11,431 bases of DNA from an uncultured Chitinophagaceae bacterium (GTDB taxonomy: Bacteria; Bacteroidota; Bacteroidia; Chitinophagales; Chitinophagaceae), in contig CALCNY010000055.1 of the NCBI GenBank assembly GCA_937897585.1, positions 1 through 11,431 on the forward strand, in the 5' to 3' direction. The number at the start of each line of letters is the position of its first letter. The stretch's first letter is position 1. The notes beneath the pieces were generated by a model, which was given only the letters and a program-made list of their open reading frames with translations, was not told where the DNA came from and did no database searches. This document shows, one piece after another, positions 1 to 6,463 of the stretch. The position numbers and the translations under genes were made by a program.

Positions 1-66
1 ATTTTTAAATGGAGTGCAAAAATAAGACAATTCAGTATTCCATTCAAATTTTTTAAAAAGAATTCT

Positions 67-92
67 TATTTATTATTCACAAATAATAAATA
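67..92. repeat. AT-only inverted repeat upstream of the SDR gene
   Basis: An 11-bp perfect inverted repeat (67-77 with 82-92) encloses the 4-nt loop CACA and is followed by a T-rich stretch. It overlaps the end of a 10-bp palindrome, AAGAATTCTT (58-67). It could be the tail of a weak terminator for a gene left of the window or an operator for the gene that follows. The stem has only A/T pairs, so it may be a chance product of the base composition. The rest of 1-121 shows nothing else I can name. Confidence 0.3.
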
Positions 93-121
93 TTTCTTTT
101 CCAATAGCCCATATAGTCACT

Positions 122-129
122 TATTTTTG
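122..129 (+). promoter_or_regulatory. Bacteroidota-type -7 promoter element of the SDR gene
   Basis: TATTTTTG matches the Bacteroidota sigma-ABfr -7 consensus TAnnTTTG at every fixed position. Transcription would begin near 136, leaving a leader of about 8 nt before the ATG at 144. I see no clear TTG-type -33 element at the usual distance. The element overlaps an in-frame GTG at 129, which argues that GTG is not the start codon. Confidence 0.5.
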
Positions 130-143
130 TGCATAATTATTAT

Positions 144-953
144 ATGAACAATTTTTTCAAAGATAAAGTGGTGGCTATAACTGGTGGAAGTGATGGAATT
201 GGCAGAGCCTTGATAGAACTATTATTACCTGTAGGAGCAAAAATTGCTACTTGCGCAAGAAATCAAGATAAATTATATGATTTACAAGTTGCTAACCCAG
301 GCAAACCTTTGCATTGTATCGTTGCAGATGTGAGTAGTTATTCCGATTGTAAATTATTTATTGAATCAACAATAAAACAATTCGGACATATTGATATCCT
401 TATCAACAATGCAGGCATTTCAATGCGATCATTACTAATTGATGCAGAAGTGGAAGTCATAAAAAAAGTAATGGAAATTAATTTCTTTGGCACTATGTAT
501 TGCACCAAACTTGCCTTAAACTCAATATTAGAAAGAAAAGGAACAATCGTTGGTGTATCTTCAATCGCAGGATACCGAGGACTTCCAGGAAGAAGTGGTT
601 ATTCTGCAAGCAAATTTGCTTTAAATGGCTGGCTTGAAGCGGTAAGAACTGAATTGCTCGTAGACGGCGTTAATGTAATGTGGGTTTGTCCAAGTTTCAC
701 AAAAAGCAATATCAGAAATGCTGCTCTAAATGAAAAAGCAGAAGCGCAAGGCGAAAGCCCATTAGATGAAAGCAGCTTAATGACCGCCGAAACTTGTGCT
801 ACTCATATTTTAAATGCTATTGAGAAAAGAAAGCGAACTTTAATACTTACTGCCAGAGGTAAACAAACAGTTTGGTTAAATAAACTCTTCCCTTCATGGG
901 CTGATAAATTAACAAGAAAGTTTTTTTATAAGAATGGGAAGTTGGTGAAGTGA
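144..953 (+). CDS. SDR family NAD(P)-dependent oxidoreductase
   Basis: This is a classical short-chain dehydrogenase/reductase of 269 residues, a usual family length. The Rossmann motif TGGSDGIG is at residues 13-20, NNAG at 88-91, and the catalytic Ser140, Tyr153 and Lys157 are in GVSS and YSASK. Arg39 after the second beta strand suggests a preference for NADP(H). There is no signal peptide, so it should act in the cytoplasm. The substrate cannot be read from the sequence; the closest-looking relatives are generic SDRs of the 3-ketodihydrosphingosine reductase-like or DltE-like type, but that is only an impression. ATG 144 was chosen over GTG 129 because the GTG lies inside the promoter element and adds only five non-conserved residues. 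The C-terminus is basic (KFFYKNGKLVK). A repeat array begins directly after the stop codon. Confidence 0.93.
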   Translation: MNNFFKDKVVAITGGSDGIGRALIELLLPVGAKIATCARNQDKLYDLQVANPGKPLHCIVADVSSYSDCKLFIESTIKQFGHIDILINNAGISMRSLLIDAEVEVIKKVMEINFFGTMYCTKLALNSILERKGTIVGVSSIAGYRGLPGRSGYSASKFALNGWLEAVRTELLVDGVNVMWVCPSFTKSNIRNAALNEKAEAQGESPLDESSLMTAETCATHILNAIEKRKRTLILTARGKQTVWLNKLFPSWADKLTRKFFYKNGKLVK

Positions 954-955
954 AA

Positions 956-1042
956 GCTAGATAAGGTAGATAGGCTGGATAAAGCTGGATAGGCTGGATA
1001 AGCTGGATAAAGCTAGATATGCTGGATAATAGATGCTGGATA
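956..1042 (+). repeat. Tandem array of GCTGGATA units (family 1, forward)
   Basis: Eight copies of GCTRGATA start at 956, 974, 984, 993, 1002, 1012, 1021 and 1035, with a degenerate copy (GTAGATA) at 966. The spacing is 9 or 10 nt except before the last copy. Units vary at the fourth base (G or A) and in the 1-2 nt linkers. The array fills most of the gap between the SDR and DUF62 genes. The same motif in reverse complement forms the array at 11175-11235; 984-1009 is exactly reverse-complementary to 11201-11226. Confidence 0.9.
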
Positions 1043-1066
1043 ATCTTAGCTCATTAGCAAATTCTA

Positions 1067-1094
1067 GTATCAAGAATCTTGTATCAAGAATCTA
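1067..1094 (+). repeat. Two-copy 14-nt direct repeat before the DUF62 gene
   Basis: GTATCAAGAATCTT (1067-1080) is followed at once by GTATCAAGAATCTA (1081-1094), 13 of 14 bases identical. The second copy ends 5 nt before the ATG at 1100, so the repeat occupies the place of the leader and ribosome binding site. It may be a recent duplication or a short sample of another tandem-repeat family. Confidence 0.8.
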
Positions 1095-1099
1095 AAAAA

Positions 1100-1912
1100 A
1101 TGAAATTACTAACACTCATAACAGACATTGGAGAAAAAGACTTTCTCACGGGTGCCATCAAAGGGCAGCTGCTTCGTTATGAACAGAATTTAAATATCAT
1201 AGATATCACACATTCTCTTTCAGCTTTCAACTATCCTCAGGCTGCTTATGTTTGTAGAAACGCCATTAAAAATTTCCCAACTGGAACTTTCCATTTGATC
1301 TTAGTAAATATTTTTGATGAGAAGCCAGACTACATGATTCTTGCAGAACACAATGGCCATTTTATTGGCTGCGCAGATAATGGTTTACTAACAATGATTC
1401 TGGAAGAAATGCCACAAAAAGCTGTTGGGCTAAGACTTGATCTACAAATTCAAAAAAGCACGTTATTCCTTTCTAATGTTTTTGCCAAGGCTATGCACGA
1501 ATTGCATAATGGAAAAACAATAGAAGAAGTTGGCGACCCTAATATCAATATTAAAGTCAAAAATGCTTTACAACCCATGGTCGGTGATGATTGGATTGAA
1601 GGACAAATCATCTTTATCGACAATTTCGAAAATGTAATCGTCAACATCAATAAAGTTCAATTCGAAGAAAACAGAAAAGGAAGAAATTTCTCCATTATTT
1701 TCAAAAGAGATGAAGTGATTGAAAAATTAAGCAATGCTTATTCAGACGTTCCCGAAGGTGAGAAACTTGCTTTCTTCAATTCGGCGGGTTATCTCGAAAT
1801 CGCTATCAACAAAGGAAATGCAGCTGGATTGTTTGGCTTGCAAGGATATTCCGAAAAACAATATTTAAGCAACAGGTTATTTTATCAAACCGTAAAAGTT
1901 CACTTTCAATAA
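1100..1912 (+). CDS. DUF62 / SAM hydroxide adenosyltransferase-like protein with altered active site
   Basis: A 270-residue protein of the DUF62 family, whose characterised members cleave S-adenosylmethionine with water to adenosine and methionine and which also contains the fluorinases and chlorinases. The N-terminal domain opens with LITDIGEKDF and GAIKGQLL (residues 6-25), and CADNGLL (91-97) corresponds to the family PDNG motif. The C-terminal domain has the adenine-side signatures IDNFENVIVNI (173-183) and FFNSAGYLEIAINKGNAA (225-242). The active-site triad is altered: the usual VDPGVG reads VNIFDEK (69-75), and the usual HGRD segment aligns with FLSN (123-126), so Asp, Arg and His are not in place. 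Binding of SAM or a related nucleoside seems kept, while the reaction is uncertain. An in-frame TTG at 1079 would start within the direct repeat and is rejected. The DUF2911 gene follows after 10 nt. Confidence 0.85.
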   Translation: MKLLTLITDIGEKDFLTGAIKGQLLRYEQNLNIIDITHSLSAFNYPQAAYVCRNAIKNFPTGTFHLILVNIFDEKPDYMILAEHNGHFIGCADNGLLTMILEEMPQKAVGLRLDLQIQKSTLFLSNVFAKAMHELHNGKTIEEVGDPNINIKVKNALQPMVGDDWIEGQIIFIDNFENVIVNINKVQFEENRKGRNFSIIFKRDEVIEKLSNAYSDVPEGEKLAFFNSAGYLEIAINKGNAAGLFGLQGYSEKQYLSNRLFYQTVKVHFQ

Positions 1913-1922
1913 AAATTAAACA

Positions 1923-2747
1923 ATGAAAAATTTATTCTTATTATTTTTTGTGTTTGTCGCAGTACAAACCAATGCTCAGGTAAAAATGCCTGCACTCTCT
2001 CCTACTCAAACATTCACTCAGGATTTTGGGATGGGAAGTATTGAAGTTAAATACAGTCGCCCTAGTATGAGAGGCAGAAAAGTCTTCGGCGATTTACTTC
2101 CTTATGGAGAGTTGTGGAGAACTGGCGCCAATGCTGCAACTACAATAAAATTCACAGATCAAGTAATGATCAATAACAAAATAATTGATACCGGCACTTA
2201 TGCCATTTATACAATTCCCGGTGAAAAAAAATGGACATTCATTTTAAACAAAGGCATCACGAACTGGGGCACAAATGAATACAAAGAATCTGATGATGTT
2301 TTAAGATTCAGCACAGACAATATTAAATTGAAAGTACCTAAAGAAACTTTCACCATGCAAATTGCAAACATAACAACTCAATCCTGCGAACTGCATATCA
2401 TGTGGGAGGAATCATCAATCGTTATTCCGATAAAAACTGATGTGAAACCAAAATTGAAAGCACAAATTGAAAAAGCTTTAATGACAGATAAAAAACCTTA
2501 CTATCAGGCAGCACAATATTACAATGAGTATGAAATGGATTTCGCTAAAGCTTTGACATATTCTCAAAAAGCTGTAGAAGAAAAACCAAATGCCTATTGG
2601 ATTTGGTTGTATCAAGCAAAAATCCAACAAAAATTGGGTGATAAAGCAGGCGCTTTAGAAAGTTCAAAAAAATCTATTGAAGCGGCAAAAAAAGAAAATG
2701 CTGATGATTATATAAGATTGAATGAAGAGTTTCAAAAGACTTTGTAA
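1923..2747 (+). CDS. Secreted DUF2911 domain protein with C-terminal TPRs
   Basis: A 274-residue exported protein. Residues 1-18 form a signal peptide (hydrophobic LFLLFFVFVAV, likely cleavage after TNA before Gln19). DUF2911 follows at about 30-170, recognised by YSRPSMRGRKVFG (44-56), YGELWRTGANAAT (61-73), GTYAIYTIPG (91-100) and NWGTN (114-118). Residues of about 194-260 are helical with two TPR-like repeats (YYNEYEMDFAKALTYSQKA, then WLYQAKIQQKLGDKAGA). The biochemical role of DUF2911 is unknown to me; the family is common in Bacteroidota and the location would be periplasm or cell surface. It is probably co-transcribed with the DUF62 gene 10 nt upstream, and a strong terminator begins 24 nt after its stop codon. 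There is no lipobox cysteine, so it is not a lipoprotein. Confidence 0.9.
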   Translation: MKNLFLLFFVFVAVQTNAQVKMPALSPTQTFTQDFGMGSIEVKYSRPSMRGRKVFGDLLPYGELWRTGANAATTIKFTDQVMINNKIIDTGTYAIYTIPGEKKWTFILNKGITNWGTNEYKESDDVLRFSTDNIKLKVPKETFTMQIANITTQSCELHIMWEESSIVIPIKTDVKPKLKAQIEKALMTDKKPYYQAAQYYNEYEMDFAKALTYSQKAVEEKPNAYWIWLYQAKIQQKLGDKAGALESSKKSIEAAKKENADDYIRLNEEFQKTL

Positions 2748-2771
2748 AGTAAAAATTCAAAATTTTTAATT

Positions 2772-2810
2772 AAAAAAGGCCAACAATATTTTATTTAGTT
2801 GGCCTTTTTT
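2772..2810. terminator. Bidirectional rho-independent terminator
   Basis: GGCCAAC (2778-2784) pairs with GTTGGCC (2798-2804). Six A residues before and six T residues after extend the stem to 13 bp around a 13-nt loop. The flanking A and T runs give a U-tract on either strand. It lies between the convergent DUF2911 gene (plus) and DsbA-like gene (minus), so it can end both transcripts. Confidence 0.93.
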
Positions 2811-2828
2811 ATTAATCTTATCTCTATA

Positions 2829-3407
2829 TTAAGCTCTCTGCTTTACAGCTGCTTTAGCAGGAGCTTTCTTTTTTACTTTCTTCAAAGCGGCTTCGATTGC
2901 TTTACTTAAATCTTCGTAAGTAGCTTTTTTAACCAATTCCCCATTTACAAAAAAAGTTGGAACATCCTTTACACCTCTGTCGATGCCTTCTTTCAAATCG
3001 CCCTGAACTTGCCAGCCATATGTGGCGTTTACTAAATCATCTAAAAATTTCTTACTTCTTACACCAGCTTCTTTGGAATGCAATTTCAATGATGTTGTAC
3101 CCAGGTTTCTTCTGTTTGCAAAAAGGATATTATGCATCTCCCAGAATTTACCTTCTTGTGCAGTAGCTACAGCAGCTTCGCCTGCTTTCAAACTTCTTTG
3201 ATGAATTTTAGTTAAAGGAAAATGACGGAAATTAAATCTAATTCTGCCATCATATTCTTCTAATAATTGCTTTACAACTTCATTTGCTTTTGCACACACT
3301 TCACTTTCATATTCTCCAAATTCTTCTAGTGTTACTTCTGCTTTAGGATTTCCTACAAATACATCTCTCGGTTCAATAATTTCAACCACTTCTTTTTTAA
3401 ATGCCAT
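2829..3407 (-). CDS. DsbA-family thioredoxin-fold protein with SxxC motif and Lys/Ala-rich tail
   Basis: A 192-residue protein resembling the DsbA/Thioredoxin_4 family, including the thioredoxin domain found fused to some NhaA antiporters. Supporting features are FGEYESEVC (30-38) at the active-site position, FNFRHFPLTKIH (58-69), EAAVATAQEGKFWEMHN (77-93) and the cis-proline motif DVPTFFVNG (148-156). The motif that is normally CPxC reads SEVC (35-38): the first, attacking cysteine is Ser35 and only Cys38 remains. Ser35 is coded by AGT, one base from TGT. There is no signal peptide, so the protein should be cytoplasmic and cannot be a classic disulfide oxidase; a role in glutathionylation, peroxidase-type reduction or binding is possible. 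The last 17 residues (KKVKKKAPAKAAVKQRA) form a basic Lys/Ala tail like histone H1-type tails. It lies downstream of clpB on the same strand with a 194-nt gap. Confidence 0.85.
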   Translation of the reverse strand: MAFKKEVVEIIEPRDVFVGNPKAEVTLEEFGEYESEVCAKANEVVKQLLEEYDGRIRFNFRHFPLTKIHQRSLKAGEAAVATAQEGKFWEMHNILFANRRNLGTTSLKLHSKEAGVRSKKFLDDLVNATYGWQVQGDLKEGIDRGVKDVPTFFVNGELVKKATYEDLSKAIEAALKKVKKKAPAKAAVKQRA

Positions 3408-3438
3408 TTTCTATTCTGTTTTATTTATTTTAATAAAA

Positions 3439-3469
3439 GTTAAACAAGATGAATAAGATTTTGTTTAAC
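3439..3469 (-). promoter_or_regulatory. 9-bp perfect inverted repeat upstream of the DsbA-like gene
   Basis: GTTAAACAA (3439-3447) and TTGTTTAAC (3461-3469) are perfect inverted copies around a 13-nt spacer, 31 nt before the DsbA-like start codon. The symmetry and position suit a dimeric regulator. Read on the minus strand it is followed by TTTTATT, so a weak terminator for clpB is the alternative. I found no exact TAnnTTTG promoter on the minus strand in 3408-3601. Confidence 0.4.
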
Positions 3470-3601
3470 AATGAGCTAGTTTTTTTTCGAATCGGCTGAA
3501 GATAGTATTTTTTGTACTGTTTTAATAGCAACAATTTTAAATTTTACAAACAATTTGCTAAGTTGTTGATTTTAAGCTAATTATATTGTTTTAAAAAAAT
3601 G

Positions 3602-6223
3602 TTATAAAATTTCTGCCACTTGTTTTTTAGCTTGATCGTTTCGAAAAACCACCAATCCGTCAAATACATCTACAACCACAGGCAGCTCCTTGTTTATGTC
3701 TCCTGCCAGAATTCTTTTACTCAATTGGTTGATGATTTGCTTTTGAATTAAACGCTTCAATGGACGTGCTCCAAATTGAGGGTCAAAACCATTATCTGCC
3801 AGATAATCCAAAGCATAATCACTGAACTCCAATTTGATGCCATTTTCTGCAACCAGTTTTTTCAATTGATTCAACTGAATACCAATAATTGACTTGATAT
3901 CAGATTTCATTAACGGCTGGAACATAATGACCTCATCAATTCTATTTAAGAATTCTGGTCTTATGGTTTGTTTCAGTAAATTCATCACTTCAACCTTGGT
4001 GCTGTCTACCACTTCATCTTTGTTCTTTTCTGTTACTTTTTCAAAATTTTCTTGGATAATCTGACTTCCCATATTACTGGTCATGATGATAATAGTGTTC
4101 TTAAAATTCACCATCCTACCCTTATTGTCGGTAAGTCTTCCATCATCCAACACCTGAAGCAACACATTAAAAACATCAGGATGCGCTTTTTCGATTTCAT
4201 CTAACAACACTACAGAATATGGTTTTCTTCTCACGGCTTCTGTCAATTGCCCACCTTCATCATAACCTACATATCCTGGAGGCGCTCCTACCAATCTGCT
4301 TACGGTATGTTTTTCCTGATATTCACTCATGTCTATTCTGGTCATCATCGCATCATCATCAAAAAGATAATCAGCCAAAGCTTTAGCCAATTCAGTTTTA
4401 CCAACACCTGTAGTTCCTAAAAATATGAACGACCCTATTGGCCTTTTGGCATCTTGCAATCCAGCTCTGCTTCTTCTTATGGCATCTGCAACTGCTTCAA
4501 TAGCTTCTTCCTGCCCCACAACTCTTTTATGTAACTCAGCTTCAAGATTTAATAATTTCACTTTATCACTTTGCATCATTTTAGATACAGGAATTCCAGT
4601 AGACTTGGCGACACTTTCAGCAATATCATCGGCATCCACTTCTTCCTTCAACAATCTTTTTTCCGAAAGTTCATCGAGTTGTATTGTCCAAGTGTGAATC
4701 AACGTTTCCTGTTCTTTAATTTTTCCATAACGGATTTCAGCAACTTTTCCATAATCACCATTTCGTTCGGCCTGATCAGCTTCTTGTTTTAATTGCTCAA
4801 TGGCCGCTTTACCATTTTGAATTTTTTCGACAATCTCTTTTTCCTGTTTCCACTTCGACATGTAAGTATCTCTTTCCACCGAAAGATTCGCGATTTCTGT
4901 GTTCAATTCTTTTAATTTCTTCGCATCATTTTCTCTTTTGATGGCTTCTCTTTCAATTTCCAATTGACGAATTTGCCTTTCTAGTTTATCCAACTCTTCA
5001 GGCATAGAATTCATTTCCAATCTGAGTTTTGCTGCGCTTTCATCAATTAAATCAATGGCTTTATCAGGCAAGAAACGATCATTGATATAGCGATGAGATA
5101 ATTCTACTGCAGCGATGATGGCTTCATCTTTTATCCTTACGTGATGATAAGTTTCATATCTGTCTTTCAAACCACGAAGTATTGAAATCGCATCTTCTAC
5201 ACTCGGCTCATCAATCATCACTTTTTGAAATCTTCTTTCAAGTGCTTTGTCTTTTTCAAAATATTTTTGATACTCATTTAAAGTTGTTGCGCCAACGGCT
5301 CTGAGTTCGCCTCTTGCCAAAGCTGGCTTTAAAATATTGGCAGCGTCCATAGCTCCATCACCACCACCGGCACCTACTAGTGTATGAATTTCATCAATAA
5401 ATAAAATGATATCTCCATCACTGCTGGTCACTTCCTTTACAACCGATTTTAAACGTTCTTCAAACTCACCTTTATATTTTGCACCGGCAATTAATTGTCC
5501 CATGTCGAGTGCATAAATAATTTTAGATTTCAAGTTTTCAGGAACATCCCCATTCACAATTCTCATCGCCAAACCCTCTGCTATAGCCGTTTTACCAACA
5601 CCTGGTTCACCAACCAAAATCGGATTGTTTTTTGTTCTTCTACTTAAGATGTGTAACGTCCTTCTAATTTCTTCATCACGTCCAATCACCGGATCTAGTT
5701 TTCCGGCTCTTGCCATCTCAATTAAATTCTTAGCATATTTATTCAACGCATTGAATGTGTTTTCCTGTGTTTGAGAATTTACAGTAGCACCTTTTCTTAA
5801 TTCTTTAATTGCAGCTATCAATCCTTTTTCTGTAAGTCCTGCATCTTTCAACAAATTAGCAACGGCATCATTTCCCATTACCATAGCCAACAAAATATGC
5901 TCAGGTGTTACAAATTCATCTCCAAAATTTTTCAATACCGAGCCAGCTTTTAATAACATTGAGTTGGCTTCTCTACCCAAATTTTGTGCAGGCTCAGAAT
6001 TTGTTATCGGAAGTTTAGCAATCTTGTCATTTAGTCTATTTTCAAGTAAGTTAACGACAACATTATTTTTTTTAAGTAGATAAGAAATCGGTGAATCTTC
6101 CATTTGCAACAATGCTTTTAATATATGTTCCGTCTCTATATTTGGATGCTTTTGATTGAAAGCCAATTGATGTGCCTGTTGAATGGCTTCAGTTGCTTTA
6201 ATCGTGAAGTTGTTCAGATTCAT
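3602..6223 (-). CDS. clpB: ATP-dependent disaggregase ClpB
   Basis: A full-length ClpB/Hsp104 (873 residues; usual 850-880). ClpB is a hexameric AAA+ machine that pulls polypeptides out of aggregates together with DnaK. The N domain covers about 1-145. The first ATPase domain has Walker A GEPGVGKT (205-212), Walker B ILFIDEIH (273-280) and pore-loop Tyr250 in AKYKGEFE. The coiled-coil middle domain at about 405-525, very rich in Glu, Lys and Arg, separates ClpB from ClpA and ClpC. The second ATPase domain has Walker A GTTGVGKT (603-610), pore-loop motif GYVGYDEGG (650-658) and Walker B VVLLDEIE (671-678). No internal stop or frameshift is visible. The 240-nt upstream gap shows no CIRCE element and no exact minus-strand TAnnTTTG, so heat-shock control cannot be read from the sequence. 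Confidence 0.98.
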   Translation of the reverse strand: MNLNNFTIKATEAIQQAHQLAFNQKHPNIETEHILKALLQMEDSPISYLLKKNNVVVNLLENRLNDKIAKLPITNSEPAQNLGREANSMLLKAGSVLKNFGDEFVTPEHILLAMVMGNDAVANLLKDAGLTEKGLIAAIKELRKGATVNSQTQENTFNALNKYAKNLIEMARAGKLDPVIGRDEEIRRTLHILSRRTKNNPILVGEPGVGKTAIAEGLAMRIVNGDVPENLKSKIIYALDMGQLIAGAKYKGEFEERLKSVVKEVTSSDGDIILFIDEIHTLVGAGGGDGAMDAANILKPALARGELRAVGATTLNEYQKYFEKDKALERRFQKVMIDEPSVEDAISILRGLKDRYETYHHVRIKDEAIIAAVELSHRYINDRFLPDKAIDLIDESAAKLRLEMNSMPEELDKLERQIRQLEIEREAIKRENDAKKLKELNTEIANLSVERDTYMSKWKQEKEIVEKIQNGKAAIEQLKQEADQAERNGDYGKVAEIRYGKIKEQETLIHTWTIQLDELSEKRLLKEEVDADDIAESVAKSTGIPVSKMMQSDKVKLLNLEAELHKRVVGQEEAIEAVADAIRRSRAGLQDAKRPIGSFIFLGTTGVGKTELAKALADYLFDDDAMMTRIDMSEYQEKHTVSRLVGAPPGYVGYDEGGQLTEAVRRKPYSVVLLDEIEKAHPDVFNVLLQVLDDGRLTDNKGRMVNFKNTIIIMTSNMGSQIIQENFEKVTEKNKDEVVDSTKVEVMNLLKQTIRPEFLNRIDEVIMFQPLMKSDIKSIIGIQLNQLKKLVAENGIKLEFSDYALDYLADNGFDPQFGARPLKRLIQKQIINQLSKRILAGDINKELPVVVDVFDGLVVFRNDQAKKQVAEIL

Positions 6224-6382
6224 AATGGTTATTATTGGTTACACAAATGACTTTTCAAATACCAATCCAATTATAATTTTGATGCAATTATGGCATATCT
6301 AAATCATTTTAATGACTTTCTTGCACAATAAAATTAAGAAGGATGTAATTTTATCATGTTTCAATAAATATTGTGGTTTATA

Positions 6383-6390
6383 TACTTTTG
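6383..6390 (+). promoter_or_regulatory. Candidate -7 promoter element of the 6464-9786 gene run
   Basis: TACTTTTG is an exact match to TAnnTTTG. Initiation would be near 6397, giving a leader of about 67 nt that contains the hairpin at 6407-6434. No good -33 element is visible. A second exact match lies at 6430-6437, so the true start site is undecided. Confidence 0.4.
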
Positions 6391-6406
6391 GATAATGATG
6401 GAAAAT

Positions 6407-6437
6407 AGCTGTGATACTAAAACTTATCATAGCTTTG
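6407..6437 (+). promoter_or_regulatory. 10-bp hairpin overlapping a second TAnnTTTG element
   Basis: AGCTGTGATA (6407-6416) can pair with TATCATAGCT (6425-6434) over all 10 positions, one of them a G-U pair, around the loop CTAAAACT. The right arm overlaps TAGCTTTG (6430-6437), another exact -7 match with a start near 6444 and a leader of about 20 nt. The symmetric sequence could be an operator over this promoter, or a leader hairpin if the upstream promoter at 6383 is used. The remainder of the 6224-6463 gap shows no further structure. Confidence 0.4.
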
Positions 6438-6463
6438 AGCAACTTAACTAAAACGCTTTTTTT

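Noticed and set aside
129..143. GTG start five codons upstream of the SDR ATG
   Set aside because: It overlaps the exact TAnnTTTG promoter element, and the extra residues (MHNYY) are not part of the fold.
956..1042. CRISPR array
   Set aside because: The units are 8-9 nt with 1-2 nt linkers and no unique spacers, and no cas gene is present.
1079..1099. TTG start for the DUF62 protein
   Set aside because: It lies inside the 14-nt direct repeat, and the conserved family N-terminus begins at the ATG at 1100.
954..1099. Insertion sequence or other transposon remnant
   Set aside because: No transposase fragment, terminal inverted repeats or target duplication is visible; only short repeats are present.
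1100..1912. Fluorinase or chlorinase
   Set aside because: The similarity is to the wider DUF62 family only. The length is 270 rather than about 300 residues, and nothing indicates a halide site.
4425..4792. Plus-strand open frames inside clpB
   Set aside because: They are antisense shadows of a strongly conserved gene, low in complexity and without recognisable domains.
6224..6463. CIRCE/HrcA operator for clpB
   Set aside because: No TTAGCACTC-N9-GAGTGCTAA-like dyad is present in the gap; the only dyad (6407-6434) lies nearer to the plus-strand gene and differs in sequence.
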